Shown here piece after piece: positions 25,909-35,459 of a DNA stretch of 64,000 nt. The position numbers and the translations under genes are program-made. Each line of letters begins with the position of its first letter. The first letter of the stretch is position 1. The notes under the pieces were generated by a model. The model was given only the letters and a program-made list of their open reading frames with translations. It did not search any database and was not told the origin of the DNA. Location of the stretch: contig NZ_JAQEVU010000001.1 in assembly GCF_027694345.1 (NCBI RefSeq), positions 124,001 to 188,000 on the forward strand, in the 5' to 3' direction. The DNA comes from Varibaculum timonense_A (GTDB lineage: Bacteria; Actinomycetota; Actinomycetes; Actinomycetales; Actinomycetaceae).

Positions 25909-27369
25909 GTGAGCGGGATGAGGGAACTGATTCGCCGGTACGGTCAGGATTTATCGGACAGTGATAGCGACCATCTGCATATGTTGGTGGGCGATTGGCA
26001 GGTTTTAGCTGATATTGGCAGTGCCGATTTGATTTTGTGGATTCCAGATGACCAGGGGCGGTATGTAGCGATTGCCCATACCCGTCCGGGATCTGGTTTT
26101 ACTATCCACCTTGATGACGTGGTGGGGCTTACGGCTTCGCCAACGCGCTCCAGAATGCTTAAATCTGCCTTTGCTCCGGATTCGCAGCCTACTACTCCGG
26201 AAGTGCGCTGGGCGGGTTCTTATTCGGTAATCGCCAATGCGGTTCCGGTTCGTCACGACTCTCGGGTAATTGCTGCCCTCACCGTAGAGGTTAATATTCA
26301 GTCTTTGCGTGTTTTTGAACAGCAAGAACAGTGGTTTCATAAAACCGCGAATATGCTTTGTGAAATGATTTCTCAAGGTAGTTTTCCGGCTGCTTCTCTG
26401 CCGGCAGCTACTACTCACGGGATGCCGCGCCTGATTGATGGCGCGATTAATTTGGACGCAGAGGGCAGAGTGCTGGATTTGACTCCCAATGCGCGCTCTT
26501 GTCTACGTCGCTTGGGAGTTCGGGAAGAGGTTATCGGGGCGGTTCTCGCTGAGCTAATAACCGAGGTGGTTCAAGATCAATGCCAGGTCGATGAAACCTT
26601 GCCGGTGGTGGTAATGGGGAAAGCGTATTGGCTGGCAGAAGTGGAGTCGCCCTCGGGTATTGTTTCTTTACGTTCGTTGCCTTTAGAGCAGTCTGGCGAG
26701 CGAATGGGGGCACTTTTGTTGTGTAGAGATGTTACTGAGGTGCGTAGACGCGAACGCGAATTGATGAGCAAAGATGCTACGATTCGCGAGATTCATCATC
26801 GGGTGAAAAACAATCTGCAAACTGTTTGTGCGCTTTTGCGTCTGCAGGTTCGTCGTTCCGATTCTCAAGAGGTTAAAACAGCCTTAGGGGAGGCAGAACG
26901 GCGGGTTGCCTCGATTGCGCGTGTTCATGAAGAGCTATCGCAAACGGTCAGTGAAACCGTAGATTTTGACGAAATGATTTCTCGCCTACTTAGAATGTCG
27001 GCGGCAATGGCGGCAACCGATCAAGAAGTTGATACTGAGTTTGTTGGTAGTTTCGGAATGATTGATGCCGAGACAGCTTCGGTACTGGCAGTGGTGATTT
27101 CAGAACTGGTTGCTAATGCGGTTGAGCACGGTTTGGCAAATCGTGATGGGAAAGTGGTTTTAGAGGCTAAACGTGAACGCAGTGAGCTCGATGTTTGGGT
27201 GCGCGATAATGGTAGTGGTTTAGAAGATAAACCGCTGAGCGGACTGGGAACCCATATTGTGCGCACTCTGGTACGTGCAAATCTTAAGGGCTCTATTGAT
27301 TGGAGTTGCCCCGAGGAGGGCGGTACGAAGGTGCATATCCATGCCCGCATTGAGGAGGACGTTAGATAA
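25909..27369 (+). CDS. pdtaS: sensor histidine kinase of the PdtaS type
   Basis: A 486-residue cytoplasmic two-component kinase. An N-terminal GAF-like sensing region (about 20-150) precedes a PAS-like part (about 170-275), the HisKA_2 dimerisation domain with IREIHHRVKNNLQTVCALLR near 290-309 (His near 294) and a C-terminal HATPase (ELVANAVEHG, DNGSGL, GGTKVHI). It has no membrane helices, so the signal is cytosolic. In mycobacteria the partner PdtaR controls RNA-binding output; I see no regulator here. It is followed directly by tatD with no gap. Confidence 0.85.
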   Translation: MSGMRELIRRYGQDLSDSDSDHLHMLVGDWQVLADIGSADLILWIPDDQGRYVAIAHTRPGSGFTIHLDDVVGLTASPTRSRMLKSAFAPDSQPTTPEVRWAGSYSVIANAVPVRHDSRVIAALTVEVNIQSLRVFEQQEQWFHKTANMLCEMISQGSFPAASLPAATTHGMPRLIDGAINLDAEGRVLDLTPNARSCLRRLGVREEVIGAVLAELITEVVQDQCQVDETLPVVVMGKAYWLAEVESPSGIVSLRSLPLEQSGERMGALLLCRDVTEVRRRERELMSKDATIREIHHRVKNNLQTVCALLRLQVRRSDSQEVKTALGEAERRVASIARVHEELSQTVSETVDFDEMISRLLRMSAAMAATDQEVDTEFVGSFGMIDAETASVLAVVISELVANAVEHGLANRDGKVVLEAKRERSELDVWVRDNGSGLEDKPLSGLGTHIVRTLVRANLKGSIDWSCPEEGGTKVHIHARIEEDVR

Positions 27370-28305
27370 ATGGGGAAATCACGTAGACGGCGTGGCTGGC
27401 CAGACCTGCCCAGCTCTTTGGCGGGCAAAATAGTTGATAATCATACCCACTTGCCGCTGTGGGAAGAGCAGATTCCCCTGGTAGAGGGGGTACGGCTGAG
27501 TCTAGATGAACAATTGGAGAGGGCGAAAACTGTAGGGGTTAGCGCCTTGATTACCTCAGGCTGTCAAATCGATGAGCTTGCGCCTACAGTGCGATTAACT
27601 GAGCAGCATCCCCAGGTATTTTGCGCGCTTGCTATTCACCCGAATGAGGCCGCTTTGCACGCGAAAGTGGTAGCTAAAGCGCCCGATGGGCAAACCTATT
27701 CACTGAAGCCTTGGCATGAAAACTATTCCTTAGAACAGGCGATAGCTGAAGTTTATGAGCAGGTAAAAGGCTGCGACAAGGCGGTTGCGATAGGCGAGAG
27801 CGGATTGGATTATTTTCGCACTTCTGCGCAGGGAAAATCTGCGCAACAGCAGGCTTTTAGAATGCATATCTCCCTGGCTAAAGAGCTGAATCTACCATTG
27901 CAGATTCATGACCGGGAGGCTCATGCCGACACTATTCGGATTTTAATGGAAGAGGGCGCTCCCGAGCGTACGGTTTTCCACTGTTTTAGTGGAGACAAAG
28001 AAATGGCTCAGGTACTGGCAGAGCAGGGGTGGTATGCCTCTATTGCCGGGCCGGTCACCTATAATGCGAACGAGTGGCAGCGCGATGCTGCCCGAAAGAT
28101 ACCAGCTTCGCTATTGCTGGTGGAAACCGATGCGCCCTATTTAACTCCGCATCCGCACCGGGGGCAGCCGAATGCTTCCTATATGCTTGCCTGGACGGTG
28201 CGAAAGCTGGCAGAAATCACCGATAAAAGCGAACCTGAACTGGTGAGCCAGCTACGTAGTAATACTCGTGAGGTGTATGGACAGGCGGTAACGGCGCTAG
28301 ATTAG
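27370..28305 (+). CDS. tatD: TatD-family metal-dependent hydrolase
   Basis: A 311-residue metal-dependent deoxyribonuclease-like enzyme. Metal ligands are seen as DNHTHL (HxH), AIGESGLDYF (Glu), QIHDREAHADT (His), VFHCFSGD (His) and VETDAPYLTPHPHRG (Asp). The first 15 residues are very basic. It begins directly after the kinase stop (TAAATG) and leads, as in other actinobacteria, into the rpfB-like and rsmA genes. Confidence 0.9.
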   Translation: MGKSRRRRGWPDLPSSLAGKIVDNHTHLPLWEEQIPLVEGVRLSLDEQLERAKTVGVSALITSGCQIDELAPTVRLTEQHPQVFCALAIHPNEAALHAKVVAKAPDGQTYSLKPWHENYSLEQAIAEVYEQVKGCDKAVAIGESGLDYFRTSAQGKSAQQQAFRMHISLAKELNLPLQIHDREAHADTIRILMEEGAPERTVFHCFSGDKEMAQVLAEQGWYASIAGPVTYNANEWQRDAARKIPASLLLVETDAPYLTPHPHRGQPNASYMLAWTVRKLAEITDKSEPELVSQLRSNTREVYGQAVTALD

Positions 28306-28477
28306 CGGGACGTTAATATCTATTCACAAAGTCTATTGTGCGAGGTAGACTGGTGGTGTTTTATTCCACTAAGGAAATATATCGAACAGGTAGCTATTTG
28401 GTAACAATCAGGTTACAGTTATTTCTGATTGGGGGTTTTATTTCCCAGGGTTACCATCTAGTGCAGCGAGGGTATAC

Positions 28478-29563
28478 GTGAGCAGAAAACATCGGCGCAA
28501 CCAGGTGAAGCTAACAGCCATTTTCGCCGGGATATGCACAGCTATCGTCCTGGGAGGATTAGCGGCGGTAGCCAGTGAATATAAAAGCGTAGCCGTCACC
28601 GTTGATGGCGCTACCCGTCAAATGCAAACCACCAATCGCACAGTTGAACAAGTTGTTTCCGATATGGGAATTAAAGTGGGTAAATATGATCAAGTGAGTC
28701 CCGCCCTGGATACAAAAATCTCCCGAAACCAAAAAATCAAAATAGTCCACGCTCGCCCAGTCGTCCTCCAAGAAACAAAAAATGCCCAGGTTGCTTGGAA
28801 AACCGCCCACCATGATGCTCCAGTATTGCAGACAACTTTCCGGGTGGACAATGCCGAGGTTAAAGGAGTCTATAAACCGGGTTCAGACCCGCGAACAGCA
28901 GCCCAAGCAGCAGGTATCAAACTGTCGAACCTAGATAGAGTCACCGTTGAACAAAGCAGTCAAAATACGGCAACCATTAAAGTCGCGCGGGTGCAACGGG
29001 GCATAGAGAAAAAGGAAGAAAAATCTGCCCCGGAAGTTAAAAAAGTAGAAGACAAGACTTTGCAACCCGGAGAAGAGATTGTAGAAAACGAAGGAAAACA
29101 GGGCGTTACCGCAAAAACTACTTTTGTAGAAAAAGTTGATGGCAGCGTCAGTTTTCAGTCTGCTGAACAGGTAACTACCCTGGTAAAGGCAGAACCAAAA
29201 ATTGTGCGATTCGGACCGGCAGATAATTCTGGTGACACCAATTATGGACCGGTAGTTCCCGCCGGACAGGCGCAAGAAATCGCCCACCAAAAAGTTATTG
29301 CCCGTGGCTGGTCCGAGGGGCAGTTTACCTGCCTAGTTAAACTGTGGAATCGGGAATCAGGGTGGAATGCTTCAGCGAGAAATCGCAGCTCGGGAGCGTA
29401 CGGTATTCCTCAGTCGCTGCCAGCAAACAAGATGGCATCTGCGGGTGCGGATTGGCGTACTAATCCTGCCACTCAAATCGAGTGGGGACTCGGCTATATT
29501 CAAGGACGCTACGGCAGTCCCTGTGAAGCCTGGAATCATTCTGAACGTATAGGCTGGTACTAG
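28478..29563 (+). CDS. rpfB: resuscitation-promoting-factor-type secreted muralytic protein (DUF348, G5, lytic domain)
   Basis: A 361-residue exported cell-wall enzyme. After a basic signal/anchor segment (1-35, helix LTAIFAGICTAIVLGGLAAVA) come two DUF348 units (about 36-90 and 110-160), a G5 domain (about 185-245, ending in VTTLVKAEPKIVRFG) and a C-terminal SLT-like lytic domain of about 95 residues with the catalytic Glu in LWNRESGWN and the closing WGLGYIQGRYGSP. The layout is that of RpfB, but the lytic domain looks more like the WxxESGW type than classical Rpf. The GTG start follows GAGGG. Between tatD and rsmA, as in mycobacteria. Confidence 0.85.
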   Translation: MSRKHRRNQVKLTAIFAGICTAIVLGGLAAVASEYKSVAVTVDGATRQMQTTNRTVEQVVSDMGIKVGKYDQVSPALDTKISRNQKIKIVHARPVVLQETKNAQVAWKTAHHDAPVLQTTFRVDNAEVKGVYKPGSDPRTAAQAAGIKLSNLDRVTVEQSSQNTATIKVARVQRGIEKKEEKSAPEVKKVEDKTLQPGEEIVENEGKQGVTAKTTFVEKVDGSVSFQSAEQVTTLVKAEPKIVRFGPADNSGDTNYGPVVPAGQAQEIAHQKVIARGWSEGQFTCLVKLWNRESGWNASARNRSSGAYGIPQSLPANKMASAGADWRTNPATQIEWGLGYIQGRYGSPCEAWNHSERIGWY

Positions 29564-29575
29564 TAAGCTAGGGGG

Positions 29576-31732
29576 GTGGAAAAAAACCCTCCGGTTACGC
29601 TTTTGACCCCTAATGCGGTCAGCCAGCTCTGTAAGAGGCTGGATATTCGTCCTACGAAACAGTTAGGACAAAACTTTGTTACCGAACCCAGTGCAATCCG
29701 TAAAATTGTGCGCGAAGCAGGGGTGAAAGCAGGGGAGCAGGTTCTGGAGGTCGGACCGGGACTCGGATCTCTTACCCTGGGGCTTTTAGAGGTCGGGGCG
29801 AATGTGGCTGCCTGCGAGATTGATTCTCGCTTGGCTGCTTTTTTGCCGGCAACGATTGCTAGTCACGCTCCTCAATCTCTAGAGCGAGCCTACCTGGTAA
29901 ATAAAGACGCTTTGAAGCTAGTCCCCTCAGATTTAGAGAACTTAGTGGCTCTGTCAGAGAGCGCAGGTGAGGGGGGCAAAGAGCTAGATGCACGGCGAGC
30001 TAGCGGGCAGACAGAAAGCGAGCATCACCCTGGCAAGGCTTTTTTGCCCGAAATTCTGGTTTCAAATCTTCCCTATAACGTGGCAGTTCCGGTGCTATTG
30101 CATCTATTTGCAGTTTTTCCCTCCTTAAAAAGAGCGCTGGTAATGGTGCAAAAAGAGGTAGCTGTGCGTCTTAGCGCCCCGCCGGGCAGTAAAGTTTATG
30201 GGGTTCCCAGCGTTAAAATCGCCTGGTATGGTAAGGCGCGCATGAAATCCGATATTTCGCGGCGAGTGTTTTATCCCCAGCCCAATGTAGACTCCGCGCT
30301 GGTAGAAATCGTTCGCGCTCCTAGCGACAATCTTTACTTTCAAGATGATAAGCAAAAAAGCTACCTCAGCAGTGAAAAAGAAATCAGCCGACACTTAGAA
30401 AAAACACTCACCACGCAAGAATCAGAGCGCAGGCAACGGGAATTAGTCTTTGAACTCATTGATTGCGCCTTTGCGTCAAGGCGGAAAATGCTGCGTTCTT
30501 CATTGAAAACTTGGGCAGCTCCTCTCGCAGTAACGCCCCTATTGCGCGCCGCGGGAATTGCCCCGACCGGTCGGGCAGAAACCTTAACTATTCGCAACTT
30601 TGTGGCACTTGCCAAGCTACGCTCCGTTTTAGAATCCAGAGTGGAAAAAACTCCGATTATCCCGGATAAGACCGGTATCAATATAACTACCCTAGAGCGG
30701 GAAGAAAACAGCGTTCCCGCGTCCGCGCCCGCTGCGCCCTCAAAGCCAAGCCTTCCAGCTGCCGAAACTGCCTCTGCCAGGCAAGCCCAAGCGGTAAGCA
30801 ACGGCAAAATCAACCTATTTTTGGCAGCTACCAGGGCAAATGATGGCTACCATCCCCTGTCTACTCTGTTTCAAGCGGTTAATCTGCGTGAGAAAGTAAC
30901 AGTTAGCTTACAAGAACAAGGTCTCGATATTGACATAAAATTCGATGCTCCTGAGGGAGCGGTTGGTTATAGTCCTGACCGCGACCAACAAGCACTAACC
31001 GGGTTGGCGGTACAAAATAACCTCGCAACCCGCGCTTTTTTGCTGGTAGCGGAGCAGTGTGGCTACCAGGGGGGAGCAAAAATCAGTATTGAGAAACAAG
31101 TGCCGGTAGCCGGGGGTATGGCAGGGGGTTCAGCCGATGCGGCTGCGGCCCTGCTGGCTTCTAACCAGGTTTTAGCTGCCGGGATTTCTCGTCACCAATT
31201 AGCTGAAATTGGGGCAAAACTAGGGGCGGACGTGCCATTTGGGCTCTATGGGGGAACCTGTTTTGCAGACCGCTACGGAGACCGGATTACCCCGCTTCCG
31301 CCAGCGAACTCCCTGTCGGTAGTCGCCGCGGTTTCTCCTAACACCCTTGCTACTCCCGCAGTATTTAGGCAATATGATAAAAGTGATTGTCTCCGGCAAA
31401 AATTACCGAATTTGGCGGAATTAAATTCCCTGCTTCAAGCTCTCTATCAGGCAGACTTGCCGGCTCTTGCGCAGCTGATTCAAAATGATTTGCAAAATCC
31501 AGCAATCAAACTCATGCCGCAGCTGGCACTAACCCTAGAAGTTGCCAAACAGCAGGGAGCGGTGGCTTTTATTTCTGGGTCTGGACCTACTGTGATTGCT
31601 TTAGTACAAACCGATTCGCACGCGCGCGCCCTGGCAGTAGAACTAGCGAAACTAGATACCGTCTCCTATGCTCTGCCGCTTACTTTTTCGACCCCCGCCT
31701 GTCCCCTAGATAGAGAGCATTGGTTAGCGTGA
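29576..31732 (+). CDS. rsmA-ispE: fused RsmA (16S rRNA dimethyltransferase) - IspE (CDP-ME kinase)
   Basis: One uninterrupted frame of 718 residues encodes two proteins that are normally separate neighbours. Residues 1 to about 360 are RsmA: QNF near 33, SAM site EVGPGLGSLT (about 59-68) and the target-binding SNLPYNVAVP (about 160-169); a loop of about 35 residues precedes the latter. After a linker of about 50 residues rich in Pro, Ala and Ser comes IspE: KINLFLAATRANDGYH, the GHMP ATP site PVAGGMAGGSADAAAALL, and ISGSGPTVIAL near the end. RsmA matures 16S rRNA; IspE works in the MEP isoprenoid route. The GTG start follows AGGGGG. The ABC-F gene overlaps the stop (GTGA). Confidence 0.93.
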   Translation: MEKNPPVTLLTPNAVSQLCKRLDIRPTKQLGQNFVTEPSAIRKIVREAGVKAGEQVLEVGPGLGSLTLGLLEVGANVAACEIDSRLAAFLPATIASHAPQSLERAYLVNKDALKLVPSDLENLVALSESAGEGGKELDARRASGQTESEHHPGKAFLPEILVSNLPYNVAVPVLLHLFAVFPSLKRALVMVQKEVAVRLSAPPGSKVYGVPSVKIAWYGKARMKSDISRRVFYPQPNVDSALVEIVRAPSDNLYFQDDKQKSYLSSEKEISRHLEKTLTTQESERRQRELVFELIDCAFASRRKMLRSSLKTWAAPLAVTPLLRAAGIAPTGRAETLTIRNFVALAKLRSVLESRVEKTPIIPDKTGINITTLEREENSVPASAPAAPSKPSLPAAETASARQAQAVSNGKINLFLAATRANDGYHPLSTLFQAVNLREKVTVSLQEQGLDIDIKFDAPEGAVGYSPDRDQQALTGLAVQNNLATRAFLLVAEQCGYQGGAKISIEKQVPVAGGMAGGSADAAAALLASNQVLAAGISRHQLAEIGAKLGADVPFGLYGGTCFADRYGDRITPLPPANSLSVVAAVSPNTLATPAVFRQYDKSDCLRQKLPNLAELNSLLQALYQADLPALAQLIQNDLQNPAIKLMPQLALTLEVAKQQGAVAFISGSGPTVIALVQTDSHARALAVELAKLDTVSYALPLTFSTPACPLDREHWLA

Positions 31733-33603
31733 AAACTTTCCTAGCTGGAACTAAAGACGTATCCGCGTTGGCAGGGCCGCGCCGACTCTTGGCGGGAGTA
31801 ACCTTAAGCCTTTTCCCCGCTGACCGGATTGGTATTCTCGGACCAAATGGAGCCGGCAAATCCACCCTGCTTCGTCTGCTCAGTGGTGAGCAGCAGCCAG
31901 ATAGCGGTAGCGTAACCTATGCGCCCGGTATCAGTTTTGCTGCCATGTCACAACAGGAAACTCTAGATTCCGCTTTAAGTGTTAAACAGGCGGTTCATGC
32001 AGATATTCCTGACTATCAGTGGGCATCTCAACCTCATTTGCGAGCCATAGACCAAGGATTATTGTCCGATGTGGACATGGAGACTAGCTGTGGGGAACTT
32101 TCAGGGGGACAGGCGCGCCGGGTAGTGCTTGCACGAACTTTAGGGCAAGATGCGCCGATTCTTGCTTTAGATGAACCCACTAACCATTTAGATGTCGAGG
32201 GCGTAGCTTGGCTAGCTAAATATCTGAATAACCGTTTCAGCTCGGGAAAAGGAGCTTTAGTGGTTATTACCCATGATCGTTGGTTTCTCGATGCGGTCTG
32301 CAACCGGATTTGGGAGGTGGTTCCAGGCGCAGATTCAGGAAACGGTCGTCCGCAAATACCGGGACATATTGAAGAATATGACGGTTCATACGCGGCCTAT
32401 GTGCTGGCTCGGATGGAGAGAGCCCGGCAAGCCGAAGTGGCGGAAGAAAAACGTCAAAATCAGTTACGCAAAGAGCTAGCCTGGCTGCGGCGAGGGGCTC
32501 CGGCTCGTACCTCAAAACCAAAATTCCGTATTGAGGCGGCCGAGGCCTTAATCAGTGACGTTCCGCCCTTAAGGGACAGTGTAGAACTTGTGCGCTTAGC
32601 TTCAGTGCGTTTAGGGAAACGAGTCATTGAACTCGAAGATGTTTCATTTTCTTATCCCGAATCGACGCGAAATATCTTAAACCAGGTGACCTGGCGATTA
32701 AACCCAGGGCAGCGCGTAGGAGTAATCGGCGTTAATGGGGCTGGTAAATCGACATTACTGAAAATAATGAGCGGAGAACTCACCCCTACAAGTGGAAAAA
32801 TCAAACGGGGGAAAACCGTGCAGCTCGCAACCTTGGCGCAGTTGCCTCAAATCGGACAGATGAACCCCGACCTTAGAGTAGTGGAAGCAATCTCGCAGAT
32901 AAAAGAGCGGATTATTTGGGGAGAAAAAGAAATCACCGCCACGAAACTGGTTGAGAAACTGGGGTTTTCAAAAGAACGCGCCTGGACAAGGGTAAGCGAA
33001 CTATCGGGTGGGGAAATGCGCCGCCTACAGATAGCTACTCAGCTGCTAGCCGAACCTAATGTTTTAATTTTAGATGAGCCAACTAATGATTTAGATACCG
33101 ACACATTGGCGAAACTGGAAGATCTTTTAGATTCATTCCCCGGCACCTTGATAGTGGTTAGCCATGACCGATACCTGCTGCAACGGGTAACAGATTCGCA
33201 GGTAGCGCTGCTGGCTGATGGAACCTTGGCGGCGTTACCGGGAGGGGTGGAGCAGTATCTACAAATGCGCGCTGCCCGGCAATCAGACGGGGTAGCTAGT
33301 AATGGTGTGGGAGAGCAGAAAAAGAGCGAAGGCGAGGGTAATTTAGCCTCCTCGAAACCCCCTAAGAAAAGCGGGGCTGAGATTTATCGCACCCGCAAAG
33401 AGCTGTCGGCGATTGAAAAGAAACTTGACAAGGTACAAACCCAACTAGCAGCTCTTGATGAGCAGCTAAGTGAAAGTGCAGCCGATAGCAGCCCTCAAGG
33501 CTTGCTTCACCTGCAAGAACTAAATAAACTTCGTACACAGCTAGTTGCTAACGAAGAAGAACTGGAAGAAACCTGGCTGCGTCTTAGCGAGATTCTAGAC
33601 TAG
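31729..33603 (+). CDS. ABC-F family ATPase (Uup type)
   Basis: A soluble 624-residue protein with two ABC cassettes and no membrane part, of the ABC-F class acting on ribosomes or, as Uup, on nucleic acid. First cassette: GPNGAGKST near 35, LSGGQARRV, LDEPTNHLD. Second cassette: GVNGAGKSTLL near 340 and LDEPTNDLD near 445. A charged coiled-coil tail with many Lys/Glu/Gln heptads (about 540-624) marks the Uup branch rather than the short EttA type. The GTG start overlaps the fused rsmA-ispE stop as GTGA; an in-frame TTG three codons earlier is possible. Confidence 0.9.
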   Translation: MKTFLAGTKDVSALAGPRRLLAGVTLSLFPADRIGILGPNGAGKSTLLRLLSGEQQPDSGSVTYAPGISFAAMSQQETLDSALSVKQAVHADIPDYQWASQPHLRAIDQGLLSDVDMETSCGELSGGQARRVVLARTLGQDAPILALDEPTNHLDVEGVAWLAKYLNNRFSSGKGALVVITHDRWFLDAVCNRIWEVVPGADSGNGRPQIPGHIEEYDGSYAAYVLARMERARQAEVAEEKRQNQLRKELAWLRRGAPARTSKPKFRIEAAEALISDVPPLRDSVELVRLASVRLGKRVIELEDVSFSYPESTRNILNQVTWRLNPGQRVGVIGVNGAGKSTLLKIMSGELTPTSGKIKRGKTVQLATLAQLPQIGQMNPDLRVVEAISQIKERIIWGEKEITATKLVEKLGFSKERAWTRVSELSGGEMRRLQIATQLLAEPNVLILDEPTNDLDTDTLAKLEDLLDSFPGTLIVVSHDRYLLQRVTDSQVALLADGTLAALPGGVEQYLQMRAARQSDGVASNGVGEQKKSEGEGNLASSKPPKKSGAEIYRTRKELSAIEKKLDKVQTQLAALDEQLSESAADSSPQGLLHLQELNKLRTQLVANEEELEETWLRLSEILD

Positions 33604-33670
33604 CTAACCTGCTCAGCGTACGGGGAAAATAGCTGCTTCGGTAATTGGGTGGGGTAGGGAAGGCAGGTGC

Positions 33671-34207
33671 TTAGCGCAGAGGACGCACCGGTGTACCCTC
33701 AAAGGGCAGTAGTAGCTGGCGCAGCAAAGCCGAAAGGGTTTTCCGCTCGTCCTCGTCCAGGGGAGCTAGTAGCTCAGACTCCCTCATCAGTAGCTCTTTG
33801 AGAGCCGAATCAACCCGGGTAACCCCCAAATCGGTTAGGGTTACCAATACCGCCCGGCGATCATGCGGAGAGGGAGTGCGCTTAACCAAGCCTTTCTTTT
33901 CTAAACGGTCAATCCGGTTGGTCATAGTTCCGGAAGAAACCAGCAGTTCTTGCAGTAATGTGCCCGGGGTTAGGGAATAGGGCGAGGCGGCACGGCGCAG
34001 TACCGAAAGTACATCGAACTCCCAAGGTTCCATCCCCTGGGCGCTGAAAGCCTCTTTACGAGCCAAATCAAGATGGCGTGCCAGGCGCGCTACCCGCGAG
34101 TACACTTCCATTGGGGAAACATTAAGGTCAGGGCGTTCAATCTGCCAGGCTAAAATGATGCGGTCTACTTCGTCAGTAGCCTCGGTGGGGTAGTTTTCTG
34201 CAAGCAC
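33671..34207 (-). CDS. MarR-family transcriptional regulator
   Basis: A 178-residue winged-helix dimeric regulator. The DNA-binding part spans roughly 62-135, with LTPGTLLQELLVSSGTMTNR (recognition helix region) and the wing KRTPSPHDRRAVLVTLTDLG, the family's DRR motif. Long helices flank it at both ends. The GTG start has no good ribosome site. Its effector and target are unknown; it converges on the ABC-F gene. Confidence 0.85.
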   Translation of the reverse strand: MLAENYPTEATDEVDRIILAWQIERPDLNVSPMEVYSRVARLARHLDLARKEAFSAQGMEPWEFDVLSVLRRAASPYSLTPGTLLQELLVSSGTMTNRIDRLEKKGLVKRTPSPHDRRAVLVTLTDLGVTRVDSALKELLMRESELLAPLDEDERKTLSALLRQLLLPFEGTPVRPLR

Positions 34208-34361
34208 AAGCCAAGTTTACTGGAAGTGGCGAGAACGGTCTATTGTTTCCCGCCGACCTCTATCCTCTTAGCTCTAGCTTTACCTGGGGTGGGTAAGATT
34301 TATCGATAGAAGCGTTCCGAAGATAGCCTCCTAGAGAGCGAGATTGCTCTGCCTGGAATGG

Positions 34362-34997
34362 CTAACTAGCTAGTTTCTTCGCAGAATCGGTCACCAAATG
34401 CGGATCTTTGCGCATTCCGGACAGACCATACCAGACCAGATTAACAATATGTGCAGCTACCTCTTGTTTAGAAGGTTTGCGTTCATCAAGCCACCATTGT
34501 CCCACTTGGGAGACCAATCCCACCATCATGTGGGCATACATCGGTGCCCAATCGGCATGAAAGCCACTGTCTCGGAAGTGCTCTGCTAATAGAGCCTCAA
34601 CTTTTTGAGCCACGTCCCCTATCACCGAGTAATAAGAGCCTCGAGACTGGGAGGCGGGTGAATCACGCACCAAAATCCGGAATCCGTCAGTATAGGTGTC
34701 AATGTAGTCTAGCAGCGCAAGTGCTGCTCCCTCTGCCATGGCTCGCGGTGACTGGGATTGCTCTAGCACCCCGATAATGGCGGAAACTAGCTGTTGGACT
34801 TCACGGTCTACAATCACCGCATAGAGTCCTTCTTTGCCTCCGAAATGTTCATAAACTACCGGTTTGGAAACTTTTGCTTTCGCGCTAATCTCCTCCATGG
34901 AAGTAGCCTCAAATCCCTTTTCTGCAAATATGGATCTGGCCACACCAATCAGTTGTTCCCGCCGTTCAATTCCGCTCATTCGCCGTTTCTTACTCAC
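34362..34997 (-). CDS. TetR-family transcriptional regulator
   Basis: A 211-residue regulator. The HTH is plain at the N-terminus (IFAEKGFEATSMEEISAKAK, then VSKPVVYEHFGGKEGLYAV). The C-terminal ligand pocket is all helical, with WWLDERKPSKQEVAAHIVNL near 170-189. In mycobacteria a TetR gene stands next to glmU-prs at the same place, so this is the positional equivalent. The GTG start is taken (GTG AGT AAG) beside AGAGGG. Confidence 0.88.
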   Translation of the reverse strand: MSKKRRMSGIERREQLIGVARSIFAEKGFEATSMEEISAKAKVSKPVVYEHFGGKEGLYAVIVDREVQQLVSAIIGVLEQSQSPRAMAEGAALALLDYIDTYTDGFRILVRDSPASQSRGSYYSVIGDVAQKVEALLAEHFRDSGFHADWAPMYAHMMVGLVSQVGQWWLDERKPSKQEVAAHIVNLVWYGLSGMRKDPHLVTDSAKKLAS

Positions 34998-35145
34998 CCC
35001 TCTATCATTGCATTTTTGTTTTTCTCGTGGAGGTTTTCCTCTTCTGGGCTGGTATCAGGAAATAAGGGGAGAAATAGGGCAGATATACCGGTTCTCAAGT
35101 GCGGTTTTAGGAAATTATTTTTGTCTGTGTAATATAGAGGAGTGA

Positions 35146-35217
35146 TCCGCCCTGGTGTATAGGTAACACGCGGGCTTTTGGTGCCTTGAGAGCCGGGTTC
35201 GAATCCTGGGGGCGGAA
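35146..35217 (+). tRNA. tRNA-Gln (anticodon UUG)
   Basis: A 72-base cloverleaf. Acceptor arms TCCGCCC (35146-35152) and GGGCGGA (35210-35216) pair fully; discriminator A at 35217. The D arm has GTGT/ACAC. The anticodon arm CGGGC/GCCTT encloses TTTTGGT with anticodon TTG at 35178-35180; its first pair is a mismatch (C-T) and its second a G-T wobble. The T arm CCGGG-TTCGAAT-CCTGG has one G-T pair. CCA is not encoded. The overall layout is that of actinobacterial tRNA-Gln. Confidence 0.9.
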
Positions 35218-35459
35218 CTGGCATTTGATATGCCTATTTTTCCAATCCGGCTACCGGCAAGGGGTCAAATAGTGGAAAACACGCCCTCCTTAGCGATTGT
35301 CTTATCTGCTGATAAATGCACCCCGAACAGTTTTTACGGAAAACAATTTTTTCAGATGAATCTAACTGTCGTTATGGAATGACTCGCTAGGCAAACAATG
35401 ACTTGTAGAATCAAAATAACGATATGGCATTATCGGCCAGAAAGTGAAAGGTAAACAGC

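Noticed and set aside
28306..28477. Possible c-di-AMP (ydaO) riboswitch before the rpfB-like gene
   Set aside because: Rpf genes of actinobacteria often have one, but I could not find its conserved core in this 172-base gap.
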